58,101 bases of DNA from Bradyrhizobium sp. (GTDB lineage: Bacteria > Pseudomonadota > Alphaproteobacteria > Rhizobiales > Xanthobacteraceae), in NCBI RefSeq assembly GCF_028868675.1, contig NZ_JAGWUA010000004.1, forward strand, positions 1-58,101, in the 5' to 3' direction. The translations under genes were made by a program, and so were the position numbers. The notes under the pieces are model-generated. The model had not been told where the DNA came from and made no database searches. It saw nothing but the letters and a program-made list of their open reading frames with translations. The stretch's first letter is position 1. Every line of letters starts with the position of its first letter. Positions 44,650 through 53,500 of this stretch are shown here, one piece after another.

Positions 44650-46488
44650 ATGGCCAAACCGGCGGTGCTGACGGTCGCCGACACGATCGCGAAGAGTTTT
44701 CTGCTCGCGGCGCAAACGCGCGGCGACAGGCCCGCGATCCGCGAGAAGAAGTTCGGCATCTGGCAGCCGACGAGCTGGCGCGAGTGGCTGGCGATCTCCA
44801 AGGAGATCGCCTACGCGCTCCACGCCAGCGGCTTTCGGCCCGGCGACGTCGCTTCCATCATCGCCAATGCGGTGCCGGAATGGGTCTACGCCGACATGGG
44901 CGTTCTCTGCGCCGGCGGGGTGTCCTCCGGAATCTATCCGACCGACTCCGCGGCGCAGGTCGAATATCTCGTCAACGACTCCTCGACGCGGGTGATCTTC
45001 GCCGAGGACGAGGAGCAGCTCGACAAGGTGCTCGCCTGCCGCGCGCGCTGTCCGACCCTGCAGAAGATCGTCGTGTTCGACATGGAGGGCCTGAGCGGGT
45101 TCACCGACGACATGGTGATGTCGCTCGACGAATTCCGCGCGCTCGGGTGTAACCACATGGTCGGCAACGAGGCGCTGTGGCCTTCGATGATCGAGAGCCG
45201 CGGCAGGGAGGATCTCGCGGTCCTGGTCTACACCTCGGGCACCACGGGCCCGCCCAAGGGCGCCATGCACGCCAACCGCAGCGTGGCGCATCAGATGCGG
45301 CACGCCAACGACTTCATCCCGGCGCAGGAGCATGAGGAGCGGCTGATCTTCCTGCCGCTCTGCCACGTCGCCGAGCGGATCGGCGGCTATTACGTCTCGG
45401 TCGCGCTCGGCTCGGTGATGAACTTCGCCGAGAGCCCGGAAACCGTGCCGGACAATCTGCGCGAGGTGCAGCCGACCACCTTCCTCGCAGTGCCGCGCAT
45501 CTGGGAGAAGTTCTACTCCGCGGTCACCATCGCGCTGAAGGATGCGACGCCGCTCCAGCAATGGGTCTACCGCCGCGCCATCGATATCGGCTTTCGCGTC
45601 ACGGACTGCCGGATCGAGGGCGGCCGGCCGTCACTGCCGCTCAGGATCGCCAACAGCTTCGCCTACTGGCTGGTGTTCCGCAACATCCGCCGCATGATCG
45701 GGCTCGATCGCTGCCGCATCGCGTTCACCGGCGCGGCGCCGATCTCGCCGGACCTGATCCGCTGGTATCTCGCGCTCGGCATCGACATGCATGAGGTCTA
45801 CGGCCAGACCGAGAATTGCGGCGTGGCGACGCTGATGCCGGCCGACCGCATCAAGCTCGGCTCGGTCGGCAAGGCCGTGCCGTGGGGCGAGGTCAGCCTT
45901 TCGCCGGAGGGCGAGATCCTGATCCGGGGCGACTTCCTGTTCACGGGCTATCTGAACCAGCCGGAGAAGACCGCCGAGACCATCGATCCGCGCGGCTGGC
46001 TGCACACCGGTGACGTCGGCACCATCGACAATGAGGGCTTCGTCAAGATCACCGATCGAATGAAGGACATCATCATCACCTCCGGCGGCAAGAACATCAC
46101 GCCCTCGGAGATCGAGAACCAGCTCAAGTTTTCGCCCTACATCTCGGACGCGGTGGTGATCGGCGACAAGCGGCCGTATCTGACCTGTCTCGTCATGATC
46201 GACCAGGAGAACGTCGAGAAGTTCGCGCAGGACCACGACATCCCCTTCACCAACTACGCGAGCCTGTGCCGGGCGATGGAGATCCAGGATCTGATCTGGC
46301 GCGAGATCGAGCAGGTCAACGCCAATTTCGCCCGCGTCGAGACCGTCAAGAAGTTCTACCTGATCGAGCGCCAGCTCACGCCGGAGGATGAGGAGCTGAC
46401 GCCGACCATGAAGCTGAAGCGCAGCTTCGTGAACAAACGCTACGCTGCCGAAATCGACGCGATGTATCGCGAGCGCGCGGTGGCTTGA
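44650..46488 (+). CDS. AMP-forming acyl-CoA synthetase (FadD15-like)
   Basis: 612 residues of the ANL adenylating superfamily, class typical of long-chain acyl-CoA synthetases. The AMP loop is VYTSGTTGPPKGAMHANRSV. Later motifs are YGQTENCGVATLMPADRIKLGSVG, GWLHTGDVGTIDNEGFVKITDRMKDIIITSGGKNITPSEIE. The start ATG at 44650 follows a purine-rich ribosome site (GGGAGGGAAGAGGC). Its place between livF and the LivK-type gene suggests it activates the imported substrate, likely a fatty or aromatic acid. Confidence 0.92.
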   Translation: MAKPAVLTVADTIAKSFLLAAQTRGDRPAIREKKFGIWQPTSWREWLAISKEIAYALHASGFRPGDVASIIANAVPEWVYADMGVLCAGGVSSGIYPTDSAAQVEYLVNDSSTRVIFAEDEEQLDKVLACRARCPTLQKIVVFDMEGLSGFTDDMVMSLDEFRALGCNHMVGNEALWPSMIESRGREDLAVLVYTSGTTGPPKGAMHANRSVAHQMRHANDFIPAQEHEERLIFLPLCHVAERIGGYYVSVALGSVMNFAESPETVPDNLREVQPTTFLAVPRIWEKFYSAVTIALKDATPLQQWVYRRAIDIGFRVTDCRIEGGRPSLPLRIANSFAYWLVFRNIRRMIGLDRCRIAFTGAAPISPDLIRWYLALGIDMHEVYGQTENCGVATLMPADRIKLGSVGKAVPWGEVSLSPEGEILIRGDFLFTGYLNQPEKTAETIDPRGWLHTGDVGTIDNEGFVKITDRMKDIIITSGGKNITPSEIENQLKFSPYISDAVVIGDKRPYLTCLVMIDQENVEKFAQDHDIPFTNYASLCRAMEIQDLIWREIEQVNANFARVETVKKFYLIERQLTPEDEELTPTMKLKRSFVNKRYAAEIDAMYRERAVA

Positions 46489-46498
46489 TACGCGTGGC

Positions 46499-46563
46499 CC
46501 GGAAAAGCGGGAACTGGTTTTCCGACAAGGCCATGCGCGAAAGAACAGTTTCAAAACGACGAA
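46499..46563 (+). repeat. Dispersed palindromic intergenic repeat, copy B
   Basis: GGCCCGGAAAAGCGGGAACT, then GGTTTTCCGACAAGGCCATGCG and a tail AAAACGACG. The order of complementary blocks is the same as in copy A (4738-4805), with many differences. It fills most of the gap between the acyl-CoA synthetase and the LivK-type gene and could modulate their joint transcript. Confidence 0.6.
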
Positions 46564-46609
46564 GGAGCGATGGCCCCGCCCTTCGCGCAAAACGGGCCAG
46601 GGAGAGGAG

Positions 46610-47815
46610 ATGTCAATGTCGAAATCGTTCAGGGCGTTCGGCCTTGCGGTGGGCGCGGTGGTGCTCACCCACCTGCCGGCAGCGGCGCAGACCAAGGTCA
46701 CCAATGAGGGCATCTCGGCGAACGAGATCGTCATCGGCACCCATCAGGACCTGTCGGGCCCGATCAAGGTGTGGGGCGTGCCGGTGTCCAACGGCATGAA
46801 GATGGCGGTCGAGGAGATCAACGCGGCCGGCGGCATCAACGGGCGCAAGCTCAAGCTGATCCTCGAGGACAACGGCTACGACCCGAAGAAGGCAGTGCTG
46901 GCGTCGCAGAAGATGGTCGAGCGCGACAAGATCTTCGCGATGATCGGCCCGATGGGTTCGCCGACGGTGCTTGCCGCCCAGGACGTGCTGTTCGACGCCG
47001 GCGTGCTGCAGCTGTTCCCGCTGACGGCGGCCGAGTTCACCTTCAAGTTCGATCCCGCCAAGCCGCAGGAGCGGCTGAAGTTCAACAACCTGCTGCCCTA
47101 CGTCGAGAGCACGCGGGCCGCGCTCAAATACATGATGGAGTGGAAGAACTTCAAGAAGCCCTGCATCATGCACCAGGACGACGAGTACGGCAAGAACGTG
47201 CTCGACGGCTTCACCCAGCAGCTCGCCGCGATGAAAGTGCAGCCGGCCTCGGTGACGAGCTACAAGCGCGGCGCCTCCGACTTCAGCGCGCAGATCGCCA
47301 AGATGAAGTCCGACGGCTGCGATCTCGTGGTGCTCGGCACCGTGATCCGCGAGACCATCGGCGCGATGGGGGAGGCCAAGAAGCTCGGCTGGGACGTCAC
47401 CTTCCTCGGCGCCACGCCGACCAACGTGCTTGAAGTGCCGACCCTGGGCAAGGACGCGGTCGAGGGGCTCTATGCGGCCTCGGGCTTCGAGATTCCCTAT
47501 GAGGACACGGCCAAGGGCAAGGTGAAGGACTGGCTCGTCAACTACGAGAAGATGTTCGGCACCAAGGCCAATACGCAGGCCATCATCGGCTACAACGCGG
47601 TGGAAACCTTCGCCTTCTACGCCAACAAGGCCGGCAAGGATCTGACCGGCCAGAAGATGCTGGATGCGCTGGAGTCCGGCGACAAGTTCCTCGACATCTT
47701 CAGCTCGCCGCCGACGAAGTTCTCCAAGACCGACCACCTCGCCAACACCATCACCCAGGTGCAGCAGGTCAAGGCCGGCCGTTGGGTTCTGGTCAAGGAC
47801 AATTTGATGTTCTGA
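46610..47815 (+). CDS. LivK-type periplasmic substrate-binding protein
   Basis: 401 residues. A signal peptide is evident (MSMSKSFRAFGLAVGAVVLTHLPAAAQ). The type I periplasmic-binding fold (Peripla_BP_6) is seen from NEIVIGTHQDLSGPIKVWGVP onward, with EEINAAGGINGRKLKLILEDNGYDPKKAVLASQKMVERDKIFAMIGPMGSPT. It should feed LivHMGF. Starts at 46610 and 46616 are both plausible (GGAGAGGAG lies just upstream). The protein ends just before the 47822 repeat, which may terminate the operon. Confidence 0.92.
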   Translation: MSMSKSFRAFGLAVGAVVLTHLPAAAQTKVTNEGISANEIVIGTHQDLSGPIKVWGVPVSNGMKMAVEEINAAGGINGRKLKLILEDNGYDPKKAVLASQKMVERDKIFAMIGPMGSPTVLAAQDVLFDAGVLQLFPLTAAEFTFKFDPAKPQERLKFNNLLPYVESTRAALKYMMEWKNFKKPCIMHQDDEYGKNVLDGFTQQLAAMKVQPASVTSYKRGASDFSAQIAKMKSDGCDLVVLGTVIRETIGAMGEAKKLGWDVTFLGATPTNVLEVPTLGKDAVEGLYAASGFEIPYEDTAKGKVKDWLVNYEKMFGTKANTQAIIGYNAVETFAFYANKAGKDLTGQKMLDALESGDKFLDIFSSPPTKFSKTDHLANTITQVQQVKAGRWVLVKDNLMF

Positions 47816-47821
47816 TGTGAG

Positions 47822-47953
47822 CTTACCTCGTCCCGCTTGCGGGGAGAGGTCGGCGCGAAGCGCCGGGTGAGGGGGACTCTCCGCGAGTCCATTTCTCACC
47901 GTCCTCGTGGAGGCTCTCCCTCTCCCCGCACGCGGGGAGAGGGAGAGGACGAG
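47822..47953. repeat. Intergenic repeat with strong terminal hairpin
   Basis: A roughly 130-bp element bearing the segments CGGGGAGAGGTCGG, GGGTGAGGGGGACTCTCCGC and, at its end, a stem of 14 or more base pairs (CTCTCCCTCTCCCC at 47914-47927 with GGGGAGAGGGAGAG at 47934-47947). I recognise it as a dispersed rhizobial intergenic repeat. The hairpin could end both the liv operon and the opposing LprI-like gene. Confidence 0.7.
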
Positions 47954-47954
47954 T

Positions 47955-49067
47955 CTACGGTCCGCCGCCCGCGACGCCGTAGTCGACTGGCGCCAGCTCG
48001 TCCTCCTTGCAGCGCCAGCCGTCGTCGCCCTTCTGAAAGGCGAAGGTGCGCTGGATCCTGAGCCGGCGCGTCACATTGAAGCTGTCCTTGGCGGGCGATG
48101 AGGGCAGGGCATTGCCCGACCTCGGGTCCCAGCAGGTGCCGGTGCAGATGGACGCGATCCTGCTGCAGGCGGCGAAGGGCGCCAGCACGACCATCTCGAC
48201 CTCCGCGGTGACCAGCGCCTGCGGATCCGCCACTTCGCTGTCGATTTCGAAGACGCGGTTGATGCGGACGAAGTCGCCGCAGGAATTGGCCGCGTGAATG
48301 CGCGCGACGCAGAAATCGACGGCATCGGTGTCGGGAGCGCGCGCTGCGATCTGCCGGCCGAACACCCGCTTCGGATCGCCCTTGGCGGCGACCATCTCGG
48401 CGGTCTTCCGACTGAGAAAGTCGGCGAGGCAGGCCTCCGAGGGCGAAAGCTCCTCCAGCGGCACGTTGTCCTTGCCGACAAGGTTGCATTTGCGATCGCG
48501 TTGCCTCGTCCATCGGCCGTATTCGGCGAAGGCAAATCGCGCCTCGGTCTCATTCAGCTTCTTGATCAGGCCGAGCACCTCGTCGTTGAGTTCCGCCTCC
48601 GCCAGGGCCAGCGCCGGATCGCTGCAGATCACGGCGCCGGCGGCCGTGTCGGCAGCCAGGCAGTCGAAATTGGGATCGCGCAGGATAGCGGTTCTCTCCA
48701 CCGTCTCCGTCAGGAGGCAGGCTTTGACCCGGTCGATATCCTCGTAACGGACCGCGTCTTGACCGAAGATGCCGCAACTGAGGTTGCGTTGCCGGATCCA
48801 GAGCGCGTTTTCCCCGATCGCCGGCAGGCGGTCCGGCAAACGCGACAGTCGTGCCTCGATTGCGGCGCTGAGCTTCTCGGCCGCGGCCGCGAGTTCGGGA
48901 TCGCCGCAAAACAGCCGGTTGGCCGGGTCGCGACGCTGCTCGCAGTTGTTCTTGACGAACAGCGGCAGCTTGTCGGCGATCGCGCGATCGGAATTGCCGG
49001 TCTGGGCGCGGGCAAGCGGTGTCAGCGACACCCAGATCGCGACGATGGCCAGCACAACAAGCCGCAT
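47955..49067 (-). CDS. Secreted protein with two LprI/DUF1311-like domains
   Basis: About 370 residues from ATG 49067 (MRLVVLAIVAIWVSLTPLARAQT, signal peptide). Two LprI-like segments are seen: one with FCGDPELAAAAEKLSAAIEARL and LWIRQRNLSCG, and a second with VICSDPALALAEAELNDEVL and YGRWTRQRDRKCNL. Each has the spaced Cys pair typical of DUF1311. The last 120 residues are Cys-rich and unrelated to known folds I can name. LprI inhibits lysozyme in mycobacteria; that role is not proven here. It is 117 bases past the LapG-like gene on the same strand. Confidence 0.78.
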   Translation of the reverse strand: MRLVVLAIVAIWVSLTPLARAQTGNSDRAIADKLPLFVKNNCEQRRDPANRLFCGDPELAAAAEKLSAAIEARLSRLPDRLPAIGENALWIRQRNLSCGIFGQDAVRYEDIDRVKACLLTETVERTAILRDPNFDCLAADTAAGAVICSDPALALAEAELNDEVLGLIKKLNETEARFAFAEYGRWTRQRDRKCNLVGKDNVPLEELSPSEACLADFLSRKTAEMVAAKGDPKRVFGRQIAARAPDTDAVDFCVARIHAANSCGDFVRINRVFEIDSEVADPQALVTAEVEMVVLAPFAACSRIASICTGTCWDPRSGNALPSSPAKDSFNVTRRLRIQRTFAFQKGDDGWRCKEDELAPVDYGVAGGGP

Positions 49068-49183
49068 TCCCCGTCCTCCCGAGCCCATGGTGCTGCCATG
49101 CTAGCTTCCCGGAAGGCCGGGCGAAACGGCCTTGTGAGCGCGGATTTGTCCCAGGGTTGAGGCGGTCGGTTCGTCGGTCCGTC

Positions 49184-49930
49184 TCAGCGCGACTCGACAC
49201 CGTCCTGGCGGGAGGCAAGAACCGGCGTGTCGACATACTTCATCACGGCGGACTGATACAGCACGAAGCGCGGCTGGTAGCCCCGGGCATTGTCGTCCTC
49301 GACCATCGCCATGCGGCGGTTGTCGAGCATCAGCCAGTGTCCGTCCAGCCGTGCGGCCGTGACCGCGTGCTCCTCGCCCTGCAGCACGTCGCGCACGACG
49401 ACGATGCGCAGGTCCTCGGGCGCGACGCCGGCAAGGCGGAGCGCGACGAGCTTCGCGATCGCATAGTCCTCGCAATCGCCCGCGCCGCGCGCGAACGTAA
49501 CGAGCGGCGGGCTCCACACGTCCTCTTCGCCGTACTGAGCGAAATCGCTGGCGGGCCTGATCGCGAGATTGATGGCGCGGTTGGTTTCGCCGAGCCGCGC
49601 GCGGCCCTCGCGGGCGCGGGCCTGGTCGACGATGGCCAGCAGCTTCAGCGCCGCCGGCGAGACGCATCCTGCGCGATCGCCGTCGCACAACGCGAGTTGC
49701 ACCATTTCGTCGTCGAGCCTGTCCTTCAGGCGAAACCATTTTTGGCGCAGGCCGCCATCGGATACGGCAAAGGCGAACACGCCGAAGGGTTCGGCGGACT
49801 TGCGGACCAGCGTGGCCGGGCCGGGCGACAGCAAGGTGCCGGCGCGAAGGTCGGCGGCCGACCCGAAGAGGATCCATCCGCACAGCAGCAGGGCTGCGCG
49901 AAGGGTGCGCGAGTGGGCAATGGTCTCCAT
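49184..49930 (-). CDS. LapG-like periplasmic cysteine protease (BTLCP family)
   Basis: 248 residues from ATG 49930 with GGGG upstream on its strand. A signal peptide is present (RAALLLCGWILFGSAADLRA). The bacterial transglutaminase-like cysteine proteinase signature is complete: NRAINLAIRPASDFAQYGEEDVW, GAGDCEDYAIAKLVALRL, EEHAV and HWLMLDNRR. The catalytic triad is Cys153, His188 and Asp203, and the acidic cluster next to the Cys (D152, E154, D155) matches the Ca site of LapG. LapG cuts giant adhesins near their N-terminus when cyclic-di-GMP is low. The divergent gene is a giant adhesin, which supports this job. No LapD is seen in the window. Confidence 0.86.
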   Translation of the reverse strand: METIAHSRTLRAALLLCGWILFGSAADLRAGTLLSPGPATLVRKSAEPFGVFAFAVSDGGLRQKWFRLKDRLDDEMVQLALCDGDRAGCVSPAALKLLAIVDQARAREGRARLGETNRAINLAIRPASDFAQYGEEDVWSPPLVTFARGAGDCEDYAIAKLVALRLAGVAPEDLRIVVVRDVLQGEEHAVTAARLDGHWLMLDNRRMAMVEDDNARGYQPRFVLYQSAVMKYVDTPVLASRQDGVESR

Positions 49931-50540
49931 CTGACATCCCCTGTCCGCCATCGGCGGGACATCCCTCGACCCGCGCGTGCCGGCTTTTGTTTCTATGCGG
50001 GGGATGGTGCGGGAGGCGGGTTTTGGTCTGCTTAACGGCGGCGTTGGAGAGCCGAGAACCACGGCACAGGCTGAAATCGGCCTCGCCGATCTGTGTAAAA
50101 CTTTAGGAAATCGGCCCGAGGGCGGCCCGGGAAACCGGGCGGATTGCAGGTTGAAGTTGTGCCGGTACCGATTCCGCGACTTATGGCTAACGGTCGGTTA
50201 TTTCGCCGGTTCTGTTAGCTGGCTCACAGTCAAATCTCTGTATTTGCCGCAATATGTTGCGAAGGTTCCCGCGCGCAAGACGATGCAAGTATCCGTATCG
50301 GATCTCTACGTCGTAATACTTGGCAAGGCGGAGAATGCGTAAAAAATCGTGGAAATATATTGCGCGTTATTCCGGCGAATACCCGAATTGGCGGGGATGC
50401 GCGGCCCGAGAAATCGGACAGAACCTTTCTGCCGCGTTAATCGACACAAGCGAAGGATGGTTTCGTTAAGGGGTTGATAATGATAAGCAAGCTTAGGCGA
50501 TCGATACTTATTTAAATATTAACCCTTTTACGGTGCCCAG
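49931..50540. promoter_or_regulatory. Long AT-rich intergenic region before the adhesin
   Basis: 610 bases with no gene I can support. A GNRA-capped hairpin (GCCCGGGAAACCGGGC) lies at 50125-50140. The last 200 bases are markedly AT-rich for this genome, including TTAAATATTAA around 50512-50522. It must contain the promoters of both the LapG-like gene and the adhesin, but no clear -35/-10 pair was found. Confidence 0.5.
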
Positions 50541-53500
50541 TTGAATTACACTGGCAAATTTGACGCCGCGCTTTCCTTGGATGGCCAGGGTTCGGCCCCG
50601 TCCGTCCATTTTCACGTCGAGTCATTTACCGCCAAGGGCCACGGCGCGGTTCCGGCGGGCGCGTTCGTCGTTCCCGACCCCAACTTCATCTTTCATGGCG
50701 AGTTCAAGCGCGCCGGCGTCGACCTGATCCTGTCCAACGACGGCCGGGACTTCGTCGTTCACGACTACTTCAAGGGCGAGAAGCGCGCATCGCTCGCCTC
50801 TCCCGACGGCGCGCATCTCACCGGCGACCTCGTCAACGCGCTCGCCGGCAACGTTCAGTATGCGCAGGCCGCGCCGGGCGCCGGCGCCGCCCAGGTCATC
50901 GGCCACGTCACCAAGCTGACCGGCAGCGCGACCGCGATCCGCAACGGCGTTTCGATCATCCTGAACCAGGGCGACAACGTCGAGAAGGGCGACGTGGTCT
51001 CGACCGGTTCGGATTCGACGCTCGGCCTCACCTTCATCGATGGCACCGTGTTCGGTCTGTCCGCCAACGCGCGGATGGTCCTGAACGAGATGGTCTACGA
51101 CCCCAACGGGTCGAACAACTCCTCGCTGCTCAGCCTGGTCGCCGGCACCATCACCTTCGTCGCCGGCGAGACCGCCAAGCACGGCGAGATGAAGGTCGAT
51201 ACGCCGGTCGCCACGATGGGCATCCGCGGCACCGCGGTGGTGACGGAGATCAGCTTCATCATCCCGGCGGCGACGGTCGACAATCCGCAGCCGCAGCCGC
51301 AACCGCAGGCGAACTTCCAGGTGCTGGTCGAGCCCGACGGTCACACCGGCTCCTACATCCTGTTCGACAAGACGACGCTGCTGCCGATCGCCACCGTCAA
51401 TCAGGCGGGGCAGATGATCCAGATCAGCGGCGGCAACGTCACGATCGGTCAGGCACTGCTGTCGCCGGAGGTGCAGAAGCTCATCACCGACGTGTTCACG
51501 CTGAAGTTCACGGACAATTCGGGCAATACCAAGCTCACCAACAACAGCACCGACTCGATCACGCAGGAAGGCAACAAGATCACGGTCACGACGGCGAGCG
51601 GCTCGTCCGCGACCGCGACCGTGACCAACACCGTCAATACCACCAATAATACCCAGCAGCAGGGTCCCAGCGACAAGACGGTAGCGGGCGATCGCATTCC
51701 CGGCGCGCCGAAGGCGGCAAGCCTCGACCTCGCCGGCAATCCGACACAAGGCTTCGCCATCGCCGAGCGCGGAGGCGACACCAACACCAACGATACAGCC
51801 GACCTGGATTCAGTCAGCGGCAAGGTGACCTTCCTCGACTTCAACCTCGGCGACACGCCGACGGTGAAGGTGAATCTCACCAATCCGCCCGTCGTCACCT
51901 ACAAGGACGCCGGTCAGCACGACGTCACCGCTTCGCTCTCCGCTCTGCAGAAGCAGGACATCGCGGCGACCGAGGTCAAGATCGTCGTCGTTCCCGCTTC
52001 CGGCAACAACAACAACGGCTCGGCGGTCTGGACCTACAGCGTCCCCGACAATCTCTTCGACTTCCTCGCCGCGGGCGAAACGCTGACGCTGAACTATGTC
52101 GTTCGTGTCGACAACAATTTCGCCGCCAACAACGAATTCACCGAGATCCCGATCACCATCGTGATCACCGGCACCAACGACAAGCCGGTGATCACGTCCA
52201 GCGTCTCGACGATCGCGTTTTTCGGCGGCACCAGCGTGCCGGGCGGCCCGCTGACCAGCGGCGAGCCGACCTCGGGAACGCTGAGCTTCACGGACGTCGA
52301 TCTGACCGACACGCACACGGTGTCGGTGGCGCTGACCGGCGCGAGCCTGCCGGGCGGCGCCGTACCGCCGGGTCCGCTCGCGGCCTTCGAGAGCGCGATG
52401 TCGGTCTGGATCGCGAACAACAACGACAGCACCGGCACGGGCGACGGTACCATCAACTGGTCGCTGGCCGACCTGCCCGTCTACCTCGCCGACTTCATTG
52501 CGAAGAACCAGGTCCTGACGCTGACCTACACGGTCACGGTGACGGACTCGCAAGGTGCGACCGCGACGCAGACCATCACGGTCGCGATCACGGGCACCGA
52601 CAATCCGGCCGTGGTGTGGATCGCAACCGGTTCGGATGCGGGCGGGCTGTGGGACGACGCCGCGAACTGGGAAACCGGAACCGTTCCGCTCGCCGGCGAC
52701 GACGTCATCGTCATCACCGACCAGCTGCACGGATTTGCCCCGTCCTACCCGGTGACGGTCGATGCCGCGGCGGTTGCCCATTCGGTGACCATGAACGATT
52801 TCGACGTGTCGAAGCCGGGGCATCTGCGGCCGGAACTCGACAACGAGAGCACGCTGACGATCGGCGACACGCTCACGGTCAAGGCGGACGCGTTCGTCCA
52901 CAATTTTGCAGGCGCGGTCATCACGGTCGGCGGCGAGGTGACGTTCGGCGACGGCGTCAACATCAGCAAGCTCACGAACGAGGGCACGCTCACGCTTGCC
53001 GCCGGCGGCAGCATCGACGGCCTGACCGACGTCACCAATTCCGGCCTCATCGATCTGTCCGGCGGCACGCTCAACCTGTTTGCCGACATTGCCAATGCGA
53101 ACGGCACCATCGAGGTCGATACCGACGCGACGCTCAATCTGTCCGGCGCCACGATCTCCGGCGGCACCATCGATGGCGCCGGCACCGTCGACGTGATCGG
53201 CGCCAGCACGATCGATGGCAATGCGACCCTGAGCGCGAGTCTTGTCATCGTCGACGCGCAGTTGACGCTGGATGATGTCACGGTGTCGGGCTCGGTGATT
53301 ACCGACAATTCCAGCGTCGTGCTCGGCGACACCGTCAAGCTGAAGGACTCGGCCGAGATCAAGGGAGGCCCGGTCACCAACAACGGCACGCTGGAGATTG
53401 CCGGGGCGGCGGCGCTGAAGAACGACGCCGTGACCAACAACGGTACGGTGAAGGTCGACGGCGGCCAGACCCTGACGCTGGATACCACCACGATTACCGG

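Noticed and set aside
49977..50342. A 121-codon plus-strand frame before the adhesin
   Set aside because: No ribosome site, no family pattern, and it partly overlaps the hairpin and AT-rich leader; more likely non-coding.
50474..50530. Possible CtrA sites in the AT-rich leader
   Set aside because: TTAA pairs are present but the spacing is not the seven bases of the CtrA motif.
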